Both the position numbers and the translations under genes were made by a program. This document shows positions 6,874 to 13,656 of a stretch of DNA of 17,486 bases, piece by piece. The stretch is from an uncultured Lachnospiraceae bacterium (GTDB taxonomy: Bacteria > Bacillota > Clostridia > Lachnospirales > Lachnospiraceae): assembly GCA_910585215.1 (NCBI GenBank), contig CAJUDQ010000055.1, forward strand, positions 1 through 17,486, in the 5' to 3' direction. The notes below the pieces were generated by a model that was not told where the DNA came from, ran no database searches, and was given only the letters and a program-made list of their open reading frames with translations. Each line of letters starts with the position of its first letter. Positions within the stretch are counted from its first letter, which is position 1.

Positions 6874-7563
6874 TTACATGCTCTGTACCATCGCTGACAG
6901 CAGTTTTACAGAATTTTCCACTGCCATTGCCTCAAACGCCGGATAATCCATAGTAGCACTGTCATCTGCCTTATCGGAAATCGCACGCACTATTAAAAAC
7001 GGAACCTGATTTAAATATGCTGTCTGAGCAATCGCAGCACCTTCCATCTCTGTGCAAAATCCCTGAAACTGTTTTGCCAGTTGCTCTTTCTTTTTCTTAT
7101 CTGAGATAAACTGGTCTCCACTTATGATACGCCCCTTAAAAAAACAAATCTCAGGGCATACCTTCCGACATTTCTCTGCAAGCTCTATCAAACTCTTATC
7201 ACCCTGAAATATGGATTCTTTCATCTGCGGGATGATTCCTGGAGCATAGCCAAAGCCTCCTGCATCCACATCATGCTGAAGTGCATCTTCAGAAAGAACA
7301 ATATCCCCAATATTGATTTCATTTTTCAGAGAACCGGCAATTCCGGTATTGATAATCGCATCCACTTCAAATAAATCAATTAATATCTGTGCACAGATTC
7401 CGGCATTTACCTTTCCTATGCCTGAACGCACCACAGTCACCTCTTTGCCATGCCATATTCCGGTATAAAATTCCATACCGGCTCTGCGTGTCATTTTTCC
7501 ATCTGTAATCTGTTCTCTGATTTTTGCTACTTCTATTTCCATTGCGCCTATGATTCCAAGCAT
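6874..7563 (-). CDS. mtnN: 5'-methylthioadenosine/S-adenosylhomocysteine nucleosidase
   Basis: 229 aa, full length. Cleaves adenine from MTA and SAH, giving S-ribosylhomocysteine for LuxS. The catalytic residues are visible: Glu11 in GIIGAMEIEV (E. coli Glu12), Glu174 in TEMEGAAIAQ, and Asp197 in IVRAISDKAD. The glycine-rich GIAGSL (74-79) and SGIGKVNAG (47-55) segments are also present. AGGAGG lies eight bases before the ATG. It follows luxS by 16 bp, placing the two consecutive steps of SAH detoxification in one transcript. Also called pfs or mtn. Confidence 0.95.
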   Translation of the reverse strand: MLGIIGAMEIEVAKIREQITDGKMTRRAGMEFYTGIWHGKEVTVVRSGIGKVNAGICAQILIDLFEVDAIINTGIAGSLKNEINIGDIVLSEDALQHDVDAGGFGYAPGIIPQMKESIFQGDKSLIELAEKCRKVCPEICFFKGRIISGDQFISDKKKKEQLAKQFQGFCTEMEGAAIAQTAYLNQVPFLIVRAISDKADDSATMDYPAFEAMAVENSVKLLSAMVQSM

Positions 7564-7579
7564 TTTTCAATCCTCCTGT

Positions 7580-8062
7580 CTAATCTTCAGGATAAATCAG
7601 TCTTTCTTCTGAGATATCCTCCAGCACTTCCTTCAAAAATTTATCCGCCAGATAATTTGCCATGTTTAAATTAATATCCAGATAATTTCCACAGTCTCTG
7701 GCGCTTGCTCCTGGAACCTCATCTTTATAATCTCTGAGAAATTCAAACATCTCTTTTATCAACGGCACAATATCTTTCGATTGATAATCTCCTGCAAGAA
7801 TCAGATAAAATCCCGTGCGACAGCCCATCGGTCCAAAATAAATACACTTATCCTGATATTTTGGATGATTTCTCAAAAATGTAGCACCAAGATGCTCAAT
7901 TGTATGAACTTCAGCAGTGTTCATAACGGGCTCAAAGTTCGGTCTTGTCATTCTTAAATCAAAGGTAGTTACTGTCTCTGCTCCGGCTTTATCCTTTCGG
8001 GACACATAGATTCCCGGCAGCAGTTTTAAATGATTGATGGTAAAGCTTGTTATTTTTTCCAT
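7580..8062 (-). CDS. luxS: S-ribosylhomocysteine lyase (LuxS)
   Basis: 160 aa. Converts S-ribosylhomocysteine to homocysteine and DPD, the precursor of autoinducer-2. The metal ligands His53 and His57 are in HTIEHLGATFLRNH, and the third, Cys124, is in ARDCGNYLDI. The catalytic Cys81 is in PMGCRTGFY and the general base Glu56 lies between the histidines. The length matches LuxS, and a GGGAGG site lies seven bases before the ATG. It is preceded by a TSCPD-domain gene (15 bp gap) and followed by the nucleosidase that makes its substrate. Confidence 0.97.
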   Translation of the reverse strand: MEKITSFTINHLKLLPGIYVSRKDKAGAETVTTFDLRMTRPNFEPVMNTAEVHTIEHLGATFLRNHPKYQDKCIYFGPMGCRTGFYLILAGDYQSKDIVPLIKEMFEFLRDYKDEVPGASARDCGNYLDINLNMANYLADKFLKEVLEDISEERLIYPED

Positions 8063-8077
8063 ATCGAAGCCTCCCTT

Positions 8078-8311
8078 TTATAATTTTTTTAACGCCTGCG
8101 CAAGCTGGTCTGGACAGGAAGTTTCCTTCATGCCACAACGTATTCCCTCAAGCTTGGCGATTGCGTCTTCTACCTTCATTCCCTGCACTAGCTTTGAAAT
8201 ACCCTGAAGATTTCCATTACAGCCTCCTGTAAAACGAACACTTTCTATCACTCCATTTGCAGCTTGTATTTCTATACTGCTTGAGCATGTACCCTTTGTC
8301 TTATATATCAT
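8078..8311 (-). CDS. TSCPD domain protein (TIGR03905-like)
   Basis: 77 aa from the ATG at 8309-8311, preferred because AAAGG lies nine bases upstream and family members begin similarly (MIYKTKGTC); an ATG three codons earlier abuts the AAGG with no spacing. The sequence shows KTKGTCSSSIEI, FTGGCNGNLQGISKLVQGM and the terminal TSCPDQL-type motif (KETSCPDQLAQAL). TSCPD domains also occur at the C-terminus of class II ribonucleotide reductases, but these stand-alone proteins have no agreed function. The conserved cysteines suggest metal or thiol chemistry (inference). It is the first gene of the luxS operon, 15 bp before luxS. Confidence 0.85.
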   Translation of the reverse strand: MIYKTKGTCSSSIEIQAANGVIESVRFTGGCNGNLQGISKLVQGMKVEDAIAKLEGIRCGMKETSCPDQLAQALKKL

Positions 8312-8352
8312 ATCCTTCATCCTTTCTTAAATTATATCTATTGTGTTTATCA

Positions 8353-8420
8353 GCAAGGAAGCATGCTGATACATGCGCAGGTCATCAAACTGCACTTTGC
8401 TTCGTTTGATGACATTATAC
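8353..8420 (-). repeat. Structured repeat, copy 1 (oriented toward the luxS operon)
   Basis: In minus-strand sense it begins with TATAATGTCATCAAA and ends with GCTTCCTTG. It contains a 9-bp perfect inverted repeat (GTCATCAAA / TTTGATGAC) and then a six-pair hairpin GCATGT-ATCA-GCATGC with one wobble pair. It lies in the leader before the TSCPD gene, directly downstream of copy 2. Confidence 0.8.
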
Positions 8421-8421
8421 C

Positions 8422-8482
8422 ATAAGGAAGCACGCCGATGCGTGCGTAGGTCATCAAACTTCGTTTAATGACATTATATCAC
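8422..8482 (-). repeat. Structured repeat, copy 2 (toward the luxS operon; shorter loop)
   Basis: Same element as copy 1, with about 10 fewer bases in the first loop (CGAAG in minus-strand sense). The first stem pairs fully when one G-U is allowed. The second stem is GCACGC-ATCG-GCGTGC, fully Watson-Crick. It carries the -10 box of the candidate luxS-operon promoter. Confidence 0.8.
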
Positions 8483-8502
8483 ATTCATACATACTTTGTC
8501 GA
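8473..8502 (-). promoter_or_regulatory. Candidate promoter of the TSCPD–luxS–mtnN operon
   Basis: Minus strand: TCGACA (8497-8502), 18-bp spacer, TATAAT (8473-8478). The -10 box is part of repeat copy 2, so the transcript would start inside the repeat and carry copies 2 and 1 as its leader of roughly 155 bases. Confidence 0.55.
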
Positions 8503-8512
8503 ACTTTTTTTC

Positions 8513-8541
8513 TTGATATTTGGACATGTTATTATTATATT
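8513..8541 (+). promoter_or_regulatory. Candidate promoter of the unknown membrane protein gene
   Basis: TTGATA (8513-8518), 17-bp spacer, TATATT (8536-8541), about 40 bases before the ATG at 8581. Back-to-back with the luxS-operon promoter. Confidence 0.5.
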
Positions 8542-8580
8542 AAAAATAACCAGTAAACATTTATATGAAAGGAGTTTTTT

Positions 8581-9213
8581 ATGATTTATTTCAAGTATTT
8601 ATCTATTTTATGTTTTGTTTTTGCAATGTTTTTTGAACTTTCCGGATTTATCTGGGTCAATCGGCTGTATATGGCCTGTCTAAACATTCAGGGTGTCAGG
8701 CATACCTTACTGAAGCAAATTCTTTTGCGTTTTACAAATTGTGCAAGACTTAATATTGGTATCTGCAATACAGAGAGCTTTGTAAAAAAATACATATCTG
8801 GCTATAGCTTTATTGGACTGCATTACAGCTCTCCGAAAAAAATTGGTGCAGCTTTTTCTCTCACTGGAATTATATTAACTGCATATGGTACTCTCAGCTA
8901 TTCACAGACATACTATCAATATGCTCTGATTTCCATTCTGTTTTGCATCATTTATATATTATTTTGCCATTTTGTCGATATAGACGGAAGACTTGAACAG
9001 GCATGCTATATGATTACTGATTATCTGGACAATACCCTGAAACACAGACTTATATCCTTTGCCACAGAAGAAGCGGCGGCAGCAAAAGAAACTCCTTCTG
9101 CTTCTAAGCAACCCATTAAAAAGGAACCTGTCAAGGAAAATTCCGCCAAAAAGCAGATAGTAGAAAACAGTGATGAAATTATTTTTTCTGTAATTAATGA
9201 TTTCCTTGTTTGA
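8581..9213 (+). CDS. Unrecognised membrane protein with charged C-terminal tail
   Basis: 210 aa; I recognise no family. Hydrophobic helices lie at about 4-26, 87-105 and 112-133. The region between the first two is basic with a possible amphipathic stretch (LLKQILLRFTNCARLNIG). The last 50 residues are soluble and rich in Ala, Lys, Glu and Pro (EEAAAAKETPSASKQPIKK), ending in EIIFSVINDFLV. AAAGGAG stands six bases before the ATG, a good start. The gene is bracketed by inverted copies of the structured repeat (copies 1-2 on the left, copy 3 on the right), and the pgi promoter overlaps its stop codon. The charged tail suggests a cytoplasmic contact or scaffold role, which is inference only. Confidence 0.8.
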   Translation: MIYFKYLSILCFVFAMFFELSGFIWVNRLYMACLNIQGVRHTLLKQILLRFTNCARLNIGICNTESFVKKYISGYSFIGLHYSSPKKIGAAFSLTGIILTAYGTLSYSQTYYQYALISILFCIIYILFCHFVDIDGRLEQACYMITDYLDNTLKHRLISFATEEAAAAKETPSASKQPIKKEPVKENSAKKQIVENSDEIIFSVINDFLV

Positions 9214-9237
9214 TTTTTCCAAATAATGTGATATAAT
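9210..9237 (+). promoter_or_regulatory. Promoter of pgi, overlapping the upstream stop codon
   Basis: TTGATT (9210-9215), 16-bp spacer, TATAAT (9232-9237). The -35 covers the stop codon of the membrane protein gene and the -10 belongs to repeat copy 3. The start site would leave a leader of about 90 bases consisting mostly of the repeat. Confidence 0.65.
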
Positions 9238-9298
9238 GTCATCAAATGAAGCAACGTGCAGTTTAATGACCTGCGCATGCATCAGCGTGCTTCCTTAT
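9228..9298 (+). repeat. Structured repeat, copy 3 (leader of pgi; inverted relative to copies 1-2)
   Basis: Runs from GTGATATAATGTC to GCGTGCTTCCTTAT. The first stem is GTCATCAAA / TTTAATGAC with one mismatch; the second is GCATGC-ATCA-GCGTGC with one U-G pair. Its last bases, CTTCCTT, can pair with the pgi ribosome binding site AAGGAG at 9317-9322. Confidence 0.8.
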
Positions 9299-9333
9299 AT
9301 AAAAATATAAATCGAGAAGGAGTGTTAAACAAA

Positions 9334-10683
9334 ATGGCAAAAGTAACATTTGACTATTCAAAAACTGCCCAGTTTATCTCTGCTGATGAAGTAAACAGCA
9401 TGAAGAAGCTGGCCTTAGACGCAAAGGAGACTCTTGTATCTAAAAACGGTGCCGGAAATGACTTTTTAGGCTGGATTGACCTTCCTGTAAATTACGACAA
9501 GGAAGAATTTGACAGAATTAAAAAAGCTGCTGAAAAAATTCAGGGAGATTCCGAAGTTCTTCTGGTGATTGGTATTGGTGGTTCTTACCTTGGAGCAAGA
9601 GCTGCAATTGAATTTTTAAGACATAATTTCTACAATATGGTAGATAAGAGTATCCGCAAAACACCTGAGATTTACTTTGTGGGAAACAGCATCAGCAGTA
9701 CCTATGTACAGCATTTAATCGATGTGATTGGCAACAGAGATTTTTCTATTAATATTATCTCCAAGTCTGGAACTACTACAGAACCTGCAATTGCTTTCCG
9801 TGTATTTAAGAAAATGCTTGAGGAAAAATACGGAAAAGCGGAAGCTGCAAAAAGAATCTATGCCACAACAGACAAGGCAAGAGGTGCATTGAAAAATCTT
9901 GCTACTGAGGAAGGTTACGAATCCTTTGTAGTTCCTGATGATATCGGCGGAAGATTTTCTGTACTGACTGCTGTCGGTCTTCTTCCTATCGCTGTCAGCG
10001 GCGCTGATTTGGACAAGCTGATGGAAGGTGCTGCCAGCGGAAGAAAACGTGCACTGGAAGCTGATTTTGAAGAAAATGATGCTCTGCAGTATGCAGCTCT
10101 TCGAAATATTCTTCTGAGAAAAGGTAAAAATGTAGAAATTGTTGCAAATTATGAACCAAGTCTCCACTATGTTTCTGAATGGTGGAAACAGCTTTATGGC
10201 GAAAGTGAAGGCAAAGACCAGAAGGGCATTTTCCCTGCGGCAGTAGATTTGACTACAGACCTTCATTCTATGGGACAGTTTATTCAGGACGGCGCAAGAA
10301 TTATGTTTGAGACAGTAATTAATATTGAAACTCCACAGTGTAAAATCACACTTGAAGAAGAGCCTGTAGACCTTGACGGACTGAACTATCTTGCCGGAAA
10401 AACAATGGATTTTGTAAACAAGAGTGCTATGAACGGAACAATTCTTGCCCATACAGACGGCAATGTTCCAAACTTTATGGTAAAGGTTCCAGAACAGAAT
10501 GAATTTTATCTGGGTGAATTGTTCTATTTCTTTGAATTTGCCTGTGGTGTATCAGGATATCTGCTTGGTGTAAATCCATTTAATCAGCCAGGTGTGGAAA
10601 GCTATAAGAAAAATATGTTTGCCCTTCTTGGAAAACCGGGATTTGAAAAAGAACGTGAAGAATTACTGAAAAGACTGGATTAA
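9334..10683 (+). CDS. pgi: Glucose-6-phosphate isomerase
   Basis: 449 aa, the usual length of the Firmicutes enzyme. Interconverts glucose-6-phosphate and fructose-6-phosphate in glycolysis. Visible motifs: GIGGSYLGARAAIEFL (80-95) and SKSGTTTEPAIAF (143-155) for phosphate binding, GGRFSVLTAVGLLP (205-218), and the catalytic residues Glu290 (LYGESEGKD), His311 (TDLHSMGQ) and Lys425 (GVESYKKN). The start at 9334 (MAKVTFDYS) is chosen because GAAGGAG precedes it by 11 bases and the family begins here; the frame is open 26 codons further upstream, but that stretch is the structured repeat of the leader. A long hairpin follows the stop. Confidence 0.97.
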   Translation: MAKVTFDYSKTAQFISADEVNSMKKLALDAKETLVSKNGAGNDFLGWIDLPVNYDKEEFDRIKKAAEKIQGDSEVLLVIGIGGSYLGARAAIEFLRHNFYNMVDKSIRKTPEIYFVGNSISSTYVQHLIDVIGNRDFSINIISKSGTTTEPAIAFRVFKKMLEEKYGKAEAAKRIYATTDKARGALKNLATEEGYESFVVPDDIGGRFSVLTAVGLLPIAVSGADLDKLMEGAASGRKRALEADFEENDALQYAALRNILLRKGKNVEIVANYEPSLHYVSEWWKQLYGESEGKDQKGIFPAAVDLTTDLHSMGQFIQDGARIMFETVINIETPQCKITLEEEPVDLDGLNYLAGKTMDFVNKSAMNGTILAHTDGNVPNFMVKVPEQNEFYLGELFYFFEFACGVSGYLLGVNPFNQPGVESYKKNMFALLGKPGFEKEREELLKRLD

Positions 10684-10713
10684 ATAAAAATACAAAAATC
10701 TTTCTATTCTTAA

Positions 10714-10784
10714 TATCTTAAAATAACAGCCCTGAAAGAGATTTCATAAGACGAAACAGCCTTTCAGGGCTATATTTTAAGATA
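10714..10784. terminator. Long hairpin, probable terminator of pgi
   Basis: AGCCCTGAAAG (10728-10738) pairs perfectly with CTTTCAGGGCT (10761-10771). Outside it TATCTTAAAATA (10714-10725) pairs with TATTTTAAGATA (10773-10784), with only a small offset between the two stems. The loop is 22 bases. The total of about 23 pairs is long for a simple terminator and there is no perfect U-run, so another role is possible. Confidence 0.55.
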
Positions 10785-10996
10785 GTATTCTATTTATATT
10801 TTTCTGTTTTTAATTTTCATCTGAAAACCCTTCCATACTACCCGCACCAAAAACAGCATTGCACATAAAATAAAACAAAAATACTATTACTGTCGAAAGC
10901 ACAAGTATTATTTAAAAGATACTTGAGAGATTTGTGTCTGTACGCTTAACATAAACTTGCTATTCATAAAGTACATGTATGGAAATGGAGACTAGA
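10785..10996. other. Gap before the collagen-like gene, with a short hydrophobic frame
   Basis: On the minus strand 10810-10902 encodes at most 30 residues: a hydrophobic helix (LSTVIVFLFYFMCNAVFGAG) and the tail SMEGFSDEN. It has no ribosome binding site. It may be the last helix of a lost membrane protein or a very small membrane peptide. On the plus strand CATAAAGTA (10965-10973) fits a sigma-K -10 pattern, but no matching -35 was found. Nothing else is evident. Confidence 0.25.
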
Positions 10997-11725
10997 ATGA
11001 ACAACTATCACAATAAATTATGCTGTAATTGCTGTTGTCATGGATTGCAAGGACCAATGGGACCTCAGGGACCTCAAGGACCTAGAGGAGAAACTGGACC
11101 TCAAGGGCCTGCTGGGCCCAGAGGAGAAACTGGACCTCAAGGGCCTGCTGGGCCCAGAGGAGAAACCGGACCTCAAGGGCCTGCTGGACCCAGAGGAGAA
11201 ACCGGACCTCAGGGACCCAAAGGGCCCAGAGGAGAAACTGGACTGCAAGGACCTGCCGGACCCCAAGGACCTGCTGGAACCGATACACGGCCAGTATATT
11301 TCAATGCTGTTATGCAGGGAGGATTTCAGGATGTCTACCCAGAAGAAAATATCAATTTTTTAATTGCGTTCCAATCTGGAGATTTTTCATTTACCCCAAA
11401 TACAGCAGAAATTACAGTAAACACAGGAGGTATTTATAGAATAGACTATTCCTTATTAATTCGTCCTGTCACCGGATTATTAAATATTGCATATGCTGTG
11501 GCTATCAATGACATAGAAAATCCATTATCATTCTTTGGAGCATACTCCAATAAATTTACAACAATAGACCGTATTCAATTAACAGGTATGTTTATAACTT
11601 CAATTTCATCCGGTTCAACTGTGGTATTGCGTAACAAATCCTCCACAGAAGATTATCTGGCAGGAACAGGTATTGACCACCAGGCTGTCAATCATGCAGC
11701 CATCTTACTGCAAAAAATTGCCTAA
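10997..11725 (+). CDS. Collagen-like surface protein with Cys-rich N-terminus
   Basis: 242 aa from the ATG at 10997, chosen because GGAG lies six bases upstream; an ATG at 10979 is in frame but has no site. The first 15 residues are short and rich in cysteine (LCCNCCCHG). Then come 27 Gly-X-Y triplets (11042-11284), largely a 12-residue unit GPQGPAGPRGET, and a ~150-residue C-terminal domain of beta strands (VYFNAVMQGG, GIYRIDYSLLI, NHAAILLQKIA) resembling the jelly-roll end of BclA-type exosporium glycoproteins. Such proteins form trimeric filaments on spores or cells. There is no classical signal peptide, as in BclA, which favours deposition on the spore (inference). A strong terminator follows. 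Confidence 0.85.
   Translation: MNNYHNKLCCNCCCHGLQGPMGPQGPQGPRGETGPQGPAGPRGETGPQGPAGPRGETGPQGPAGPRGETGPQGPKGPRGETGLQGPAGPQGPAGTDTRPVYFNAVMQGGFQDVYPEENINFLIAFQSGDFSFTPNTAEITVNTGGIYRIDYSLLIRPVTGLLNIAYAVAINDIENPLSFFGAYSNKFTTIDRIQLTGMFITSISSGSTVVLRNKSSTEDYLAGTGIDHQAVNHAAILLQKIA
11096..11239 (+). repeat. 36-bp tandem repeat coding for Gly-X-Y units
   Basis: Four near-identical 36-base units (starting 11096, 11132, 11168, 11204), each coding GPQGPAGPRGET or a close variant. The DNA identity between adjacent units is high, so the number of units probably varies among strains. Confidence 0.9.
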
Positions 11726-11820
11726 TATCACATTATACAAACCAATTTATTGTATCATTCTTATACGGATTACTCATGATATTTATTCCTGATATTTTTG
11801 AATACAAACTCTTTTCATAC

Positions 11821-11862
11821 AAAAATGATATGCAATTGTCAAGCCTCTTGCATATCATTTTT
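11821..11862. terminator. Strong bidirectional terminator
   Basis: AAAAATGATATGCAA (11821-11835) and TTGCATATCATTTTT (11848-11862) form a perfect 15-bp stem around a 12-base loop, with A-run and T-run at the ends. It serves the collagen-like gene on the plus strand and the five-gene cps operon arriving on the minus strand. Confidence 0.9.
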
Positions 11863-11932
11863 ATTATTGCAATATTCCATATAATTCTTATACTCTAAAC
11901 AGTTCTTTTTCTTTTTTACATAACAGTTGCCG

Positions 11933-12781
11933 CTAAGAAAAAATATCACAAAATGCTACTGGCACCGGTTCTGGAAAAAATTTTTTAATTACTCTTGCAA
12001 CTCCATCATTATCACATGAAGCGGTAATATAATTGGACACTCTTTTTACATCTTCACAGGCATTTGCCATTGCAACTCCCATACCTGCATATTCTATCAT
12101 AGTAACATCATTTCTTCCATCTCCACAAGCTACCAGCTCATCTCCTGTCATACCCCATGTATGTAAAAGATAATCCAAAGATTGAGCTTTGTCTATCTCG
12201 AGAGGAACCACCTCTATAAAATATGGTTCTGACCGGAAAATATTCAGTCTGCCTCGAAATACTTCCGCCATATTTTCTACTTCTCTTTCAAGAATCTCCG
12301 GATTTCCGGTAATAAGAAACTTATTCACCGGAAAAACAGCTCTTTCCTTAAGACTTTCCACTTTTTCCAAAGGCATTTTCACTACCTTTGATTCCACCTG
12401 TGCATATTCATTTTCAGGATTTTCTGTAATAATTTTTCCATTTTCATATGTAAGAACAGCAGCCTGGGGAATTCTCACTGCATAGTCAATCACTTCTGCA
12501 TTGTATTCCACCGGAATGGTTTTATTATATACCACCTTTCCTGTCTGAAATTCTGTGATTTTTCCTCCGTTAAAAGAAAGGATATAGCCGCCCAAAGTAT
12601 CCATATGTACTGCGCGGGCTACATGAGAAATACCCGGCTCCGGTCTTCCGGATGCAATGATAACCGGAATCCCTGCTTTTTGAAGTCTTTCCACCTGAAT
12701 CAGAACTCCCGAAGTAACCTCTTTTTTAGTATTTAACAGGGTTCCGTCTATATCAAGTGCCAGTGCTTTATATTTGCCCAT
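11933..12781 (-). CDS. Cof-type HAD superfamily phosphatase
   Basis: 282 aa from the ATG at 12779-12781, preferred because AGGTG lies six bases upstream; a GTG three codons earlier has none. The four HAD motifs are present: LALDIDGTLLNT with the nucleophile Asp, IIASGRPE, a lysine in the KFLIT region, and GDGRNDVTMIEYAGMGVAMANA. The inserted cap between motifs II and III is of the large C2 type seen in Cof/YidA enzymes, which dephosphorylate sugar phosphates and related metabolites; the substrate cannot be read from sequence. It is the last gene of the cpsBCD operon, 31 bp after the lipoprotein gene. The location suggests, but does not show, a sugar-phosphate role. Confidence 0.9.
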   Translation of the reverse strand: MGKYKALALDIDGTLLNTKKEVTSGVLIQVERLQKAGIPVIIASGRPEPGISHVARAVHMDTLGGYILSFNGGKITEFQTGKVVYNKTIPVEYNAEVIDYAVRIPQAAVLTYENGKIITENPENEYAQVESKVVKMPLEKVESLKERAVFPVNKFLITGNPEILEREVENMAEVFRGRLNIFRSEPYFIEVVPLEIDKAQSLDYLLHTWGMTGDELVACGDGRNDVTMIEYAGMGVAMANACEDVKRVSNYITASCDNDGVARVIKKFFPEPVPVAFCDIFS

Positions 12782-12812
12782 ATCTTTCACCTATCTATTC
12801 TTTCACCTATTA

Positions 12813-13604
12813 TTATTCAATTACATGCAGAATCAGTTTCTGCGCCTCTGACCTGTTTCCTTTTTTATCACTTACTAGATAACTGAGTTCATAATCTCCA
12901 ACCGTATCTGTATCAATTTCCTCAAGTCCGTTGATTACGATACGATTTGATACATCCTCGCTGTCATCATAAGTATCATTAACCATATTCAAAGCATTCG
13001 CTGTGGTAAATTCTTTTCCCTTACGAAGTGTATAATCGGTATATTTTAGTTCTATCTGTGGTATTCCTGTAGCATCCACTGCTGCCTTGTCAATTTTTAC
13101 TGGAGTACCGCTTCCTCCCTCTTCCGTCGGTGGCTGAGCCTCTGTTGTCTGATTTTCTCCACTGACAGGAGTATCCTGCTGCTCTGTGGTTGTATCAGGA
13201 TCGTTCTGTGCAGGAGTATTATCTTCTGTAGTGTCATTTTCAGCCAGAGAAATATTAATAAAATCCTTTGTACCTGAATATTTGATTTTTGTACTTTTCT
13301 GTGCTATATTGTTTCTTTTATCACTTGCTGCGTATGTCACCTGAATAGACTGTCTGTCATTTATTACAATCAGATTTACAATCGACAGAGAAGCTGTGAC
13401 ATCACCGTCATGCTCATCATAGGCAGTGACTCCCTTTAAAAGTTCATTTACATCCATATCATCCGTAAACAAATCTATTGTTCCCGCCTCGCTGATAATA
13501 ATCTCCGGAGGCTCTCTGTCTGTCACAATTGTACTGATTACACAGCCGGAAAAAATTATAATTACGCACACTATCAAAAGAAAATATAACTTTTTTCCTT
13601 CCAT
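12813..13604 (-). CDS. Probable lipoprotein with Ig-like (DUF5011-type) domains
   Basis: 263 aa. The N-terminus KKLYFLLIVCVIIIFSGC gives a signal with a lipobox-like FSGC (Cys21); the -3 residue is Phe, so the fit is imperfect. Residues ~30-110 form an Ig-like domain with the DUF5011-like features DREPPEI and AYDEHDGDVTASL. A linker rich in Thr, Gln and Pro follows (~120-165), then a second similar domain (IPQIELKYTDYTLRKG … YELSYLVSDKKGNRSEAQK). AAAGGAA precedes the ATG. It lies 52 bp after cpsD and 31 bp before the HAD gene. Such domains usually mediate extracellular contacts; a role in holding polysaccharide at the membrane is inference. Confidence 0.75.
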   Translation of the reverse strand: MEGKKLYFLLIVCVIIIFSGCVISTIVTDREPPEIIISEAGTIDLFTDDMDVNELLKGVTAYDEHDGDVTASLSIVNLIVINDRQSIQVTYAASDKRNNIAQKSTKIKYSGTKDFINISLAENDTTEDNTPAQNDPDTTTEQQDTPVSGENQTTEAQPPTEEGGSGTPVKIDKAAVDATGIPQIELKYTDYTLRKGKEFTTANALNMVNDTYDDSEDVSNRIVINGLEEIDTDTVGDYELSYLVSDKKGNRSEAQKLILHVIE

Positions 13605-13656
13605 ATTCGTTCCTTTCTATCTGGGGAATTTATCTCCTGTATTATAACTCCTGATT

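Noticed and set aside
6653..6953. Overlapping plus-strand frames opposite the small gene and the nucleosidase end
   Set aside because: Shadows of the minus-strand genes; no ribosome binding sites and implausible composition.
8353..9298. CRISPR array interpretation of the repeated elements
   Set aside because: Only three copies, two directly adjacent and one inverted about 750 bp away, with no regular spacers and no cas genes.
9715..10452. 245-codon minus-strand frame within pgi
   Set aside because: Antisense of a fully convincing pgi; Cys/Phe/Ser-rich composition typical of a shadow frame.
11018..11363. Repetitive frames on both strands over the collagen repeats
   Set aside because: Repeat-driven open frames; only the Gly-X-Y frame has a ribosome site and a structured C-terminal domain.
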